A DNA stretch of 9,292 bases from JASFRS01 sp050114795 (GCA_050114795.1 JASFRS010000095.1:1-9292); one strand, 5' to 3'. Positions 1-6,703 are shown, counted from the stretch's first letter. The notes: generated by a model from the letters alone, not told the origin. Made by a program: numbers and translations.

Positions 1-1
1 G

Positions 2-145
2 GGGGGAACACCAACCTCTCAGAACCAAGCTCCCCCAGCTCTCATACCGAGAGCGTGTCAAGCGCGCACGCGCGTCGCGATAGCCCGGAATAGCGAAGCT
101 ATGGAGGATCAGCGTTATCGCGTAGCCAAGCAGACGGATGTCTGC
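2..145. other. Densely structured intergenic element (hairpin series), possibly a dispersed repeat or ncRNA
   Basis: This gene-free stretch contains several inverted repeats in a row. GGGGGA (2-7) pairs with TCCCCC (31-36). GCTCTC (38-43) pairs with GAGAGC (49-54). CGCGATAGC (76-84) pairs with GTTATCGCG (114-122) with one G-U. Nested inside is ATAGC-GAA-GCTAT (90-102). GCAGAC-GGAT-GTCTGC (130-145) is a perfect 6-bp stem with a 4-base loop. ACGCGCGT (68-75) is also self-complementary. The sequence is GC-rich compared with the rest of the window and is probably cut by the left edge. One minus-strand frame stays open across it, but it has no convincing start and an arginine-rich, repeat-like composition, so I do not call a gene. 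A dispersed palindromic repeat of the REP or mosaic-element kind is the likeliest identity; a structured RNA is the alternative. The repeats are seen; the identity is inferred. Confidence 0.4.
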
Positions 146-164
146 GCCCGGCGCCTGAGGGATT

Positions 165-193
165 AAAAAACAAACAGGAACCCTGCGCTCCTG
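165..193 (-). terminator. Weak rho-independent terminator downstream of the CoA-ester lyase gene
   Basis: Read on the minus strand, a short stem CAGG-GTT-CCTG (185 down to 175) is followed directly by TTTGTTTTTT (174 to 165). An alternative stem CAGGA/TCCTG (193-189 with 179-175) uses the adjacent tandem repeat. It lies about 50 bases past the stop codon of the lyase gene. The T tract is good but the stem has only 4-5 pairs, so termination may be inefficient. Confidence 0.4.
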
Positions 194-198
194 CGCTC
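183..198. repeat. Tandem duplication of the octamer CTGCGCTC
   Basis: CTGCGCTC occurs twice without a spacer (183-190 and 191-198). It may be a simple slippage duplication. Either copy can supply part of the neighbouring terminator stem. From 200 to 236 I see only AT-rich sequence with no further feature. Confidence 0.6.
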
Positions 199-236
199 CA
201 CGTTTGAACTCAAAAAATAAACCTAACCTCGCGCTC

Positions 237-1106
237 TTACCCCTCCATCTCTTCAATCGCCTTCGCCATCTCTACCAATCTCCGGGCCTCATCGACGTGG
301 AGGATTTCGATTAATTTGCCGTCCAGCAAAGCGACGGCTTTGCCTTCGGCCATGGCTTCGTCGAAGGCGGCGATGAGGCGTTTTGCATGTTCGACATCAT
401 CTGAGGATGGCGTAAAGACTTTATTGGCTGCTTCAACCTGGCGCGGGTGGATAAGGGTTTTGCCATCAAAGCCCAATTCCTTGCCTTGCAAACAGGCCTC
501 ATGAAAGCCCACATCATTTTGAATGTCGAGATAAACGCCGTCTAAAATCGCCAAGCCTTCAGCGCGCGCGGCCAGCAGGCATTGGCCTAAGGACACCAGC
601 ACGGGCAAGCGCATAGATGTGTGTGCAGCGTGCAGGTCTTTGACCAAATCCGATGTGCCCATCACCAGGCATTCAAGCCGGGGGTGGGCGGCGGCGATGT
701 CTGCAGCCCTTAATATGCCGCGCGGGGTTTCCATCATCGCCCAGATGGCGGTCTTTTCTAAATCGCCATATTGCTCAATCAATGCCGCCAAAGCCCGGAT
801 TTCATCTGCGGATTCGACTTTGGGCAGAAGCAGCGCATCAGGTTTGACAGCAACCGCTGCTTTCACATCATCCTCACCCCAAGGCGTGTCCAGTCCATTA
901 ACGCGAATGATAAGTTCCCGCCCGCGATACCCCCCTTGGCGGACGGCATCACAGACTTGAGTGCGCGCCAACTCCTTAGCATCCGGGGAAACCGCGTCTT
1001 CTAAATCGAAAATAAAGCCATCAGCGTTTATTTCCCTCGCCTTTTCCAGTGCCCGCGCATTTGCACCCGGCATATAAAGGACAGTACGGCGTGGTCTGGC
1101 AGTCAT
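237..1106 (-). CDS. HpcH/HpaI aldolase / citrate lyase beta (CitE-like) family CoA-ester lyase
   Basis: The 289-residue protein belongs to the CitE-like TIM-barrel family, which cleaves or hydrolyses acyl-CoA esters such as malyl-CoA, citramalyl-CoA or citryl-CoA with Mg2+ in the cytosol. Family hallmarks are visible. RTVLYMPGAN is at 7-16, FDLEDAV at 33-39, the CoA/phosphate-contacting arginine in IRVNG at about 69, and LPKVES at 94-99. The metal-binding glutamate and aspartate are in METPRG (E126) and GTSDL (D153). GFDGKTLIHPRQ at 212-223 is close to the active site. The length fits single-domain members (about 275-320). The ATG at 1106 has AAGGG seven bases upstream. The gene stands alone, divergent from the antiporter, with no citrate lyase alpha or gamma partner, so a malyl-CoA or citramalyl-CoA lyase or thioesterase role is more likely than citrate lyase. 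The exact substrate cannot be read from sequence. Confidence 0.9.
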   Translation of the reverse strand: MTARPRRTVLYMPGANARALEKAREINADGFIFDLEDAVSPDAKELARTQVCDAVRQGGYRGRELIIRVNGLDTPWGEDDVKAAVAVKPDALLLPKVESADEIRALAALIEQYGDLEKTAIWAMMETPRGILRAADIAAAHPRLECLVMGTSDLVKDLHAAHTSMRLPVLVSLGQCLLAARAEGLAILDGVYLDIQNDVGFHEACLQGKELGFDGKTLIHPRQVEAANKVFTPSSDDVEHAKRLIAAFDEAMAEGKAVALLDGKLIEILHVDEARRLVEMAKAIEEMEG

Positions 1107-1267
1107 GGGAAAGCCCTTTCGAATTCAGCGTGAGATTTATGCTTATAAGAGCAGGTCATAACATGTTTTTTAACCCACAAAATGCCGCAGGAATGGAAAT
1201 TTCCTAGAGTGTGTGCACAAAATCCGCTTTAGTATAGGGGCGTTTTATAAAAAAAGTGGGGCACGCC
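1107..1267. promoter_or_regulatory. Divergent intergenic region with two perfect palindromes
   Basis: This is the only space available for promoters of both divergent genes. It holds three perfect palindromes: CTTATAAG (1142-1149), GGAAATTTCC (1195-1204) and TGTGCACA (1212-1219). The last two are eight bases apart. AT-rich -10-like strings are present (TATAGG at 1233, TTATAA at 1245), but I cannot pair them with a convincing -35, so no promoter is assigned. The palindromes could be operators; no regulator is encoded nearby. Confidence 0.35.
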
Positions 1268-2230
1268 ATGCTGGCAGATGCAGGTGAATTCATTATCGGA
1301 TTGTTGATTCTCGTCCTGGGGTCGGAGTTTTTGCTTCGCGGTGCAGCAGGGCTGAAGCGCTTCTTCCGCGTGCCTGAATTCGTCATTGGTCTCGCCATTG
1401 TCGGTTTTGGCACGTCGCTGCCTGAGCTGATTATCGGCCTGGGCGCAGCGGAGGTGGGCGCGCAGGAACTTGCCGTCGGCATGGTGATTGGCTCCAATAT
1501 ATTCAATTTATTGGTGATTCTGGCCATTGCCGCACTCATCATACCATTAAAGACGGATGACAGGGCCTTGAAGCGCGATGGCTGGTTCATGGCTTTGTCC
1601 GCGGTTGCAGTTGGCGGGCTTGCGCTTTATGGGCGCATAAACCTGGCTACAGCATTGATCTTGCTGGGCATCCTTGCCCTCTATATCGCGATTGTTGTGG
1701 TAGAGGAACGCAAATTACCTGCGGATACTAAAAGCCTGTACAGCTCTAAGGCGGCGATGCTGGTTAAAGTGCCAAAATCGCCCATCGTTGGCGCAATCGT
1801 CGCTTTATTGGGGGCGGCGATGCTGACTTATGGATCCGGCCTAGTGATTGAATCGACAGTTGGCTTTGCCGTTGATTATGGCGTGGGTGAGGCGATTATC
1901 GGCTTGTTCCTCGTGGCCATTGTAACCTCTGCCCCGGAACTGGTGGTATCCGTCATTGCCGCGCGTAGGAAGCTTTATGGTGTTGCAGTTGGTAACATCC
2001 TGGGCTCCAATATCTTTAACGGCTTTGGCATTTTGGGCCTGATTGGCATTACCGAACCTACCCGTTGGCCTGCGGGGCTGATGGGAGGCGATATTGTAGC
2101 GCTCATTTTAGCAAGCCTTGGGCTGTGGTGGGCTTTGGCAAGCGACCATTGCCTGACAAGGCGCGAGGGGTTCATCGCTTTGGTGTTGTTCATTGCCTAC
2201 ACCGTCTGGCGTTTCTCCGTTACCATGTGA
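1268..2230 (+). CDS. CaCA-family sodium/calcium (cation) antiporter, YrbG-like
   Basis: This inner-membrane antiporter exchanges a cation, typically Ca2+, for Na+ or H+. The 320-residue protein shows the two alpha repeats that define the family. The first has GTSLPE at about 48-53 followed by GSNIFN at 75-80. The second has TSAPE at about 220-224 followed by GSNIFN at 246-251. The glutamates in TSLPE and TSAPE are the expected ion ligands. About ten hydrophobic segments run through the protein, with a charged loop near residues 145-170 (VVVEERKLPAD), the usual two-halved topology. I chose the ATG at 1268 because GTGGGG (1256-1261) lies six bases before it as a Shine-Dalgarno-like site. An in-frame GTG at 1256 would add four residues but has no ribosome site. 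It is a single gene, divergent from the lyase and convergent with the peptidase. The substrate ion is inferred from the family. Confidence 0.93.
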   Translation: MLADAGEFIIGLLILVLGSEFLLRGAAGLKRFFRVPEFVIGLAIVGFGTSLPELIIGLGAAEVGAQELAVGMVIGSNIFNLLVILAIAALIIPLKTDDRALKRDGWFMALSAVAVGGLALYGRINLATALILLGILALYIAIVVVEERKLPADTKSLYSSKAAMLVKVPKSPIVGAIVALLGAAMLTYGSGLVIESTVGFAVDYGVGEAIIGLFLVAIVTSAPELVVSVIAARRKLYGVAVGNILGSNIFNGFGILGLIGITEPTRWPAGLMGGDIVALILASLGLWWALASDHCLTRREGFIALVLFIAYTVWRFSVTM

Positions 2231-2245
2231 TAATGGGCACCATGT

Positions 2246-2274
2246 AAAAAGGGGCCGCCAAAGCGACCCCTTTT
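2246..2274. terminator. Bidirectional rho-independent terminator between convergent genes
   Basis: GGGGCCGC (2251-2258) pairs with GCGACCCC (2263-2270) across a CAAA loop, with one C-A mismatch. The stem is flanked by AAAAA (2246-2250) and TTTT (2271-2274), so both strands give a hairpin followed by a U tract. It sits 16 bases after the antiporter stop and 19 bases after the peptidase stop read in the other direction, and serves both. Confidence 0.85.
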
Positions 2275-2292
2275 CAGCTTATATCTTCAAGC

Positions 2293-4122
2293 TTACCAGC
2301 CGCATTGGCGGCCTTTGTTCTGTTCTTCCAACCAGGTCATCAGCGGTTGGAAATAAGCAATGATGGCCGAGCCATCCATTTCCCGGCTGCCGGTGAATGC
2401 TTCTAAAGCTTCCGGCCAGGATTTGGAGGCACCCAATTCCAGCATGGCGTTGAACTTCTCACCCACTTCTTTGTTGCCATAGATGGAACAACGATGAAGC
2501 GGGCCTTCCCATCCGGCCTGTTCACAAGCGGCTTTATGGAATTGGAATTGAAGGATATGGGCCAAGAAATAACGCATATAAGGCGTGTTGCCTGGAATAT
2601 GGAATTTCGCACCCGGGTCAAAGGCATCCGCCGGGCGGTCAACCGGGGCTTTAATGCCCTGATATTCTTCCCGTAAATCCCACCAAGCCTGAGTGTAATT
2701 TTCAGGCGTTATTTCGCCTGAGAACACCTGCCAGCGCCATTTATCAACCAGCAAACCAAAGGGTAAGAAGGCAACTTTATCCAGCGCGCGGGCCATGAGA
2801 AGCCCCACATCAGCAGAGGCATCCGGTACCTGACTATCATCCAGCAAGTCAATCTGTGTGAGATATTCAGGCGTGATAGACAGTGCAATCATGTCACCAA
2901 TGGCTTCATGGAAACCATCATTGGCACCGTTTTGGTGCAGGGTGCTCTGGTCTTTATAAGCGCGCTGATAGAAATTATGGCCGAGCTCATGATGAACGGT
3001 CTCGAAATCATCCGCATTGACCTTAGTACACATTTTAATGCGGACATCATCCTTACTATCAATGTCCCATGCAGACGCGTGGCAGACCACTTCGCGGTCC
3101 TGCGGTTTGGTGATTAAAGACCGTTCCCAGAAGGTATCGGGAAGCGGGTCAAAGCCTAAAGAAGTGAAGAAGCCTTCGCCTGTTTCCACCATTTTCTTAG
3201 GCGTATAATCCGCTTTAACCAGCAAGTCCGTCAGGTCATAGCCTGGGCCGGAATTTTTCGGACCAACGAGGTCATAGATATTACCCCATTGCTGCGCCCA
3301 CATATTCCCAAGGAGATGGGCGGGGATAGGCTCATTTTGATCAACCACGCGGGTGCCATAATATTCGCCTAATTCCGCGCGCACATGGCAGTGAAGCTGT
3401 TCATAAAGCGGCTTTACTTGGCCCCAAAGTTTGTCGACTAAAGCGGCAAATTCATCCGGGTCCATATCATAATTGGACCGCCACATTTCACCTAGCTCAT
3501 CGTAGCCAAGCTCACGCGCGCCTTCATTGGCGATATCGACCATGCGGGCATAATCATCTTTCATGGGCTTGGCAATTTCGCGCCAGCTTGTCCACATTTC
3601 CAACAGCACTTCGGGATCACGTTCTGTGCCCATTAAAGCTTCCAGGTCATTCCCTGACGTGACTTCACCCTTATAAAGGCCTTTGCCTTTGCCATAAGTG
3701 GATTGAAGCTTCGTCGCGATGTCAGACAGTTCAGCAGCAGCGCCCTCTTTTTCAGGTGCGGGCAATGTGATGCCTGCTTTTAAGATGGTCATTTTCCGTG
3801 CAAGTTCCGGTGGCAAATCCAGATCCTGATATTGTTTGGTTTCATTAGCGAGACGCACAAACAATTCAGTAAATTCCGCACCGGATTTGGAAGCCAGCCA
3901 GTCAGTGTCTTCGGTGATGAAGTTGTTATTCACCCATTGGACGCGGTTTGTGTATTCCAGTATTTCCGCGATATCTTTTTCAGCCTTATCCATGAAGGCT
4001 TGCGCATCTTCCACAGTGACATCAGAGGTGGAAATATCCACCTCCACCTTGTCACAAGCACTTAACCCCAGCGCAACGAGCAGACCCATAGCGGTCATTG
4101 TCTGCCATTTTGCTTTTTTCAT
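2293..4122 (-). CDS. M2-family peptidyl-dipeptidase (ACE-like zinc metallopeptidase), lipoprotein
   Basis: Homologues of angiotensin-converting enzyme remove C-terminal dipeptides from oligopeptides. This 609-residue protein starts with a lipoprotein signal (MKKAKWQ, a hydrophobic core, lipobox LSAC with Cys23), so it is probably anchored facing the periplasm. The catalytic set is complete: HELGH at 378-382, HEAIGD at 405-410 with the third zinc ligand Glu406, CHAS at 347-350, and KFHIPG then YMRYF near 506-519, supplying the Lys, His, two Tyr and the chloride-site Arg known in ACE. W480 and R484 in WWDLRE match the second chloride site. Length fits a single-domain bacterial M2 enzyme. The ATG at 4122 has GGGAG nine bases upstream; a TTG at 4137 is in frame but overlaps that ribosome site. 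It lies 88 bases downstream of the GFA-domain gene on the same strand. Physiological substrates are unknown, probably scavenged peptides. Confidence 0.95.
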   Translation of the reverse strand: MKKAKWQTMTAMGLLVALGLSACDKVEVDISTSDVTVEDAQAFMDKAEKDIAEILEYTNRVQWVNNNFITEDTDWLASKSGAEFTELFVRLANETKQYQDLDLPPELARKMTILKAGITLPAPEKEGAAAELSDIATKLQSTYGKGKGLYKGEVTSGNDLEALMGTERDPEVLLEMWTSWREIAKPMKDDYARMVDIANEGARELGYDELGEMWRSNYDMDPDEFAALVDKLWGQVKPLYEQLHCHVRAELGEYYGTRVVDQNEPIPAHLLGNMWAQQWGNIYDLVGPKNSGPGYDLTDLLVKADYTPKKMVETGEGFFTSLGFDPLPDTFWERSLITKPQDREVVCHASAWDIDSKDDVRIKMCTKVNADDFETVHHELGHNFYQRAYKDQSTLHQNGANDGFHEAIGDMIALSITPEYLTQIDLLDDSQVPDASADVGLLMARALDKVAFLPFGLLVDKWRWQVFSGEITPENYTQAWWDLREEYQGIKAPVDRPADAFDPGAKFHIPGNTPYMRYFLAHILQFQFHKAACEQAGWEGPLHRCSIYGNKEVGEKFNAMLELGASKSWPEALEAFTGSREMDGSAIIAYFQPLMTWLEEQNKGRQCGW

Positions 4123-4136
4123 TTGTAACACTCCCA

Positions 4137-4200
4137 ATTGGACCTCATTGGAAGTGATAGCACCCTATTTTGACCCCAAAGGTCAATGGAGAAGCGTCAA
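4137..4200 (-). promoter_or_regulatory. Candidate promoter/operator region of the M2 peptidase gene
   Basis: The 88-base gap upstream of the peptidase contains an inverted repeat, TTGACC-CCAAA-GGTCAA (4170-4186). On the minus strand its right arm reads TTGACC, a good -35, followed after 18 bases by TGCTAT (4162-4157), a poor -10. Downstream, toward the gene, ATTGGA occurs twice exactly ten bases apart (4137-4142 and 4147-4152), and CCAATTGG (4134-4141) is a palindrome. A regulator binding on one DNA face is possible. All of this is pattern-based and there is no regulator gene nearby. Confidence 0.3.
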
Positions 4201-4210
4201 TATGCGTGAT

Positions 4211-4642
4211 TTAGTCACCTACGGCCTTATATCGGGCCATAAGCGCTTTACTTTCATCAGAGCGTTGTTCTGGTAGGTCGTCCGGACGGTGCCAAGCCTC
4301 CAGACGGCTTTCAATTGCAAAATGATGATTGGGTCTAGTTAATTCAGGCTCATCCAAAGCGCCAACCGTCAAATCAACATCGTCCGCATCGTCATAAGCG
4401 AAATAAAGCGGTGTCCCACAATCAGCACAAAATCCACGTGTGGCGATTTTGGATGAACGATAAACGGCGGGTTCACCTTTGATCCAGACGAGTTTGTCCT
4501 TATCCACGGTAAGAAACGTGCCAAAGATATTTCCCAATGCCCTTTGGCACATCCGACAATGGCAATAGCCCGCATTTAATGAGGGTGTCAGCACCTTATA
4601 ACGCACAGCCCCACATTGACAGCCACCTGTTAATTCATGCAT
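4211..4642 (-). CDS. GFA (glutathione-dependent formaldehyde-activating)/CENP-V domain zinc protein
   Basis: The 143-residue protein is a single GFA/CENP-V domain, a zinc-binding beta fold named after a glutathione-dependent formaldehyde-activating enzyme. Most bacterial members have no proven reaction. The cysteine pattern is intact: GGCQCGAVRY with C8 and C10, CHCRMC with C27, C29 and C32, and FCADCGTPLY with C72 and C75. Together these provide the two zinc sites. LTVGALDEP, a typical strand-turn of the family, follows near residue 91. Length is normal (about 120-160). The ATG at 4642 has GAGGG (minus strand, 4654-4650) seven bases upstream. It lies upstream of the peptidase gene on the same strand and may share a transcript, although the gap contains promoter-like sequence. 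No formaldehyde dehydrogenase is nearby, so a detoxification role is not supported by context. Confidence 0.9.
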   Translation of the reverse strand: MHELTGGCQCGAVRYKVLTPSLNAGYCHCRMCQRALGNIFGTFLTVDKDKLVWIKGEPAVYRSSKIATRGFCADCGTPLYFAYDDADDVDLTVGALDEPELTRPNHHFAIESRLEAWHRPDDLPEQRSDESKALMARYKAVGD

Positions 4643-4697
4643 AGGTCTACCCTCATCTTACAGGCCCTATAGAGGCCACTGTAAATACTAAATTCGT

Positions 4698-4958
4698 CTA
4701 TCCCGAAGTTTCTATTTTAATCCCTATCCCATCAACTTCCAAATCCATCATTGGAATGTCCAACCCGATAAGAAAAACCTCGAATTCCCCCAATTTCATT
4801 TCTTGGGGGTTTGCTTTGGGATAAAAATACCATAGTGGGCTTTGAATATAGCCTTTCGAATCATCTAAATACTCAAGGCATAGCTCTTAATATTCTTGCG
4901 CAATCCAAAAGCGATGATAAGGCCGCTCAATTTCAGGGCTATTTCTTTGAAGAACCAT
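4698..4958 (-). pseudogene. Possible gene remnant: protein-like minus-strand frame without a good start and with an internal stop
   Basis: On the minus strand one frame runs open for 62 codons from 4886 to the TAG at 4698-4700. Its composition is protein-like, with segments such as GYIQSPLWYFYPKANPQE and MMDLEVDGIGIKIETSG, and most codons begin with a purine. There is no start codon before the ATG at 4799, which would give only 33 residues and has no ribosome site. The same frame continues upstream past a single TAA (4887-4889) to an ATG at 4958, reading RPYHRFWIAQEY just before that stop. A second minus frame (4999 to 4865), and a plus frame (4811-5011, TTG start, no clear ribosome site), are also open over this stretch, so the true strand is uncertain. 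I recognise no family. It may be a decayed gene, or chance. Confidence 0.25.
4787..4809. repeat. Perfect 7-bp inverted repeat CCCCCAA / TTGGGGG
   Basis: CCCCCAA (4787-4793) and TTGGGGG (4803-4809) form a perfect stem with a nine-base AT-rich loop. On the plus strand it is followed by TTTGCTTT, so it could act as a weak terminator. On the minus strand the loop contains the ATG at 4799. It lies inside the otherwise gene-poor interval 4643-5117. A smaller perfect hairpin, TTGGA-ATG-TCCAA, is at 4751-4763. Confidence 0.5.
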
Positions 4959-5056
4959 TCATGGCCGCTTATCGCTTCGGCAAGCTTGACTTGCCCTGGT
5001 CAAATGAATAGCGTTCTGCAATCCAACAATCATGAGGGGATGGCAAGGCTGATACC

Positions 5057-5086
5057 GTTGAGATTTGTGGCAAACAAACACTCAAC
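5057..5086 (+). promoter_or_regulatory. Leader hairpin / candidate operator upstream of trkH
   Basis: GTTGAG (5057-5062) pairs with CTCAAC (5081-5086), and inside it TTTGT (5064-5068) pairs with ACAAA (5074-5078) around a five-base loop. A 1-by-2 internal loop separates the two stems. The 11-bp imperfect palindrome ends 31 bases before the chosen trkH start. It could be an operator or an RNA hairpin in the leader. It is not followed by a T tract, so it is not a terminator. Confidence 0.4.
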
Positions 5087-5117
5087 AATACCCAGCGAAA
5101 GCCAGCGTCAATCCATA

Positions 5118-6587
5118 ATGAATTCCCGTATCGATTTACGCCCAATCGTACATGTCGTAGGGCTTCTTCTCCTGGGCCTCGCCGCCTTTATGATGATTCC
5201 AGCCATCGTCGAAGCATTGATGACGAAATACACACCCTCTGAGTTCTTATTCGCAGCCGCTGCGACAGGCTTTTTTGGCGGTATGTTCATTCTGGCCACT
5301 CGGGATAACCGTGAGTTTACGCTCAACATCAAACAAGCTTTCCTACTCACGGCAAGCTGCTGGATCATCCTACCTGTGTTTGCAGCACTTCCTTTATTAG
5401 GATCTGGCCTGCAGGAAGGGCCATCCCTATCCTTCACGGATGCTGTCTTTGAAACGGTGTCGGGAATTACCACAACAGGCTCCACGGTAATGTCCGGGTT
5501 GGACGACATGTTGCCTGGCATCCTCTTGTGGCGCTCCTTGTTGCAGTGGATTGGTGGTATCGGAATCGTTGTGATGGCCATCATCCTGCTACCCTTCCTG
5601 CGCATTGGCGGCATGCAGTTGTTCAGGACGGAAAGCTCGGATAAATCAGAAAAGGTGATCCCCAAATCGGCTGAGCTCGTCAAATGGATTACCGGAGTTT
5701 ATATTGGCCTTACAGCGGCTTGTGTGGTCGCTTATATTGCCTCAGGCATGACGGTCTTCGATGCTGTGAATCATGCCATGACGACCCTATCGACCGGCGG
5801 ATATAGCACCCACGATGCATCCTTCGGTTACTTCGATGCAGACAGCCAGTGGATCGGCGTTATTTTTATGCTCGCTGGCGCCGCTCCCTTCATCAGCTAC
5901 ATCAGATATGCCCAAGGTAAACACCGCGCTTTCATTGATGACCCACAAATCAAGACTTTCCTGCGGTTTCTGTCGGCAACCATCCTAATTTCGGCGGTCA
6001 TGTTGATGGTGGACCAAGGTTGGGGCTTTTTCGAAGCTCTCAGGATGTCGGCCTTCAATATCGTGTCGATCGTCACGACGACAGGATTTGCATCTTCTGA
6101 CTATACCTTATGGGGTACGGGCGCCGTCGCCGGTTTCTTCCTGCTGACGTTCATGGGTGGTTGCGCCGGGTCAACGTCGGGCGCGATCAAGGTCTACAGG
6201 TTTCAGGTCCTATGGATCACCCTTCGGGAACAGATGATGCGGCTCAACAGCCCAAACAGAGTGGTGGTTCTTCACTACCACGGCGCTCGGATGCCACAGG
6301 ATCTGCCGATTTCCGTGCTCGCATTTCTAGCGGCATTTTTTGCATCGATCGCCGTGATTACACTTGCTCTGACGATGATGGGTATCGACTTTGTCACCGC
6401 GTTAAGCGCATGCGCAACGGCTATCACCAACGTCGGTCCGGGGCTGGGCGAAATTATCGGCCCAGCCGGGAACTTTTCCAGTCTCCCCGATGGTGCAAAA
6501 TGGCTCCTTTCCTTCGCCATGCTTCTCGGACGCCTGGAGGTCTTCACGCTCCTCATGCTGTTCGACCCGCACTTCTGGCGGGACTGA
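5118..6587 (+). CDS. trkH: TrkH-family potassium uptake transmembrane protein
   Basis: TrkH is the ion-conducting inner-membrane subunit of the Trk potassium uptake system and works with the cytoplasmic nucleotide-binding subunit TrkA. The 489-residue protein shows four pore-loop repeats with the filter segments in order: TTTGS at 118-122, STGG at 225-228, TTTGF at 320-324 and TNVGP at 437-441. Also typical are IGGIGIVVMA at 145-154, GGCAGSTSGAIKVYR at 347-361 and the C-terminal LLGRLEVFTLL. Length matches the family (about 480-500). I chose the ATG at 5118 because MNSRIDLRPI is the usual TrkH beginning. The frame stays open back to a TTG at 4896, but the extra 74 residues are hydrophilic and unlike the family. 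No clear Shine-Dalgarno precedes 5118. No trkA is within the window, which is common since the two are often unlinked. Confidence 0.96.
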   Translation: MNSRIDLRPIVHVVGLLLLGLAAFMMIPAIVEALMTKYTPSEFLFAAAATGFFGGMFILATRDNREFTLNIKQAFLLTASCWIILPVFAALPLLGSGLQEGPSLSFTDAVFETVSGITTTGSTVMSGLDDMLPGILLWRSLLQWIGGIGIVVMAIILLPFLRIGGMQLFRTESSDKSEKVIPKSAELVKWITGVYIGLTAACVVAYIASGMTVFDAVNHAMTTLSTGGYSTHDASFGYFDADSQWIGVIFMLAGAAPFISYIRYAQGKHRAFIDDPQIKTFLRFLSATILISAVMLMVDQGWGFFEALRMSAFNIVSIVTTTGFASSDYTLWGTGAVAGFFLLTFMGGCAGSTSGAIKVYRFQVLWITLREQMMRLNSPNRVVVLHYHGARMPQDLPISVLAFLAAFFASIAVITLALTMMGIDFVTALSACATAITNVGPGLGEIIGPAGNFSSLPDGAKWLLSFAMLLGRLEVFTLLMLFDPHFWRD

Positions 6588-6647
6588 GGCAACAAGAGAC
6601 AGACCTCGTCTCGGAGAAACAGATTAACCAAAAAGACTTTTACATGC

Positions 6648-6674
6648 ATAAAATGCGCTGACAGCGCATTTTAT
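6648..6674. terminator. Strong bidirectional terminator between trkH and asd
   Basis: ATAAAATGCGCT (6648-6659) and AGCGCATTTTAT (6663-6674) form a perfect 12-bp stem with a three-base GAC loop. The outer stem pairs are A-T rich, so each strand offers T residues (TTTTAT) at the end of the hairpin although no long separate T tract follows. It sits 60 bases after the trkH stop and 29 bases beyond the asd stop, between convergent genes. Confidence 0.8.
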
Positions 6675-6703
6675 CACTTAATCTGAACTTGAAGTGACTG
6701 GAG

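Noticed and set aside
1204..1590. 128-codon minus frame opposite the antiporter start
   Set aside because: Its serine- and proline-rich composition mirrors the antisense of a membrane protein, and the CaCA motifs are on the plus strand.
4657..4685. Promoter TTTACA-17-TGTAAG for the GFA gene on the minus strand
   Set aside because: The hexamers match fairly well, but the implied transcription start falls on the ribosome binding site at 4650-4654, which would leave no usable leader.
4811..5011. Plus-strand 66-codon frame with a TTG start, ending in KLDLPWSNE
   Set aside because: It has no clear Shine-Dalgarno, begins with a rare start codon, and lies opposite two other open frames. It is described within the orphan-frame finding but not called as a gene.
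4896..5117. N-terminal extension of TrkH from the TTG at 4896
   Set aside because: The 74 extra residues are hydrophilic and unlike any TrkH start, and MNSRIDLRPI at 5118 matches the family beginning.
5108..5683. 191-codon minus-strand frame opposite trkH
   Set aside because: It is the antisense shadow of the trkH coding frame, with a low-complexity, proline- and arginine-rich composition and no family features.
6110..6661. 183-codon plus frame overlapping the end of trkH
   Set aside because: It is an out-of-frame shadow of trkH, arginine- and serine-rich, and it runs into the terminator stem.
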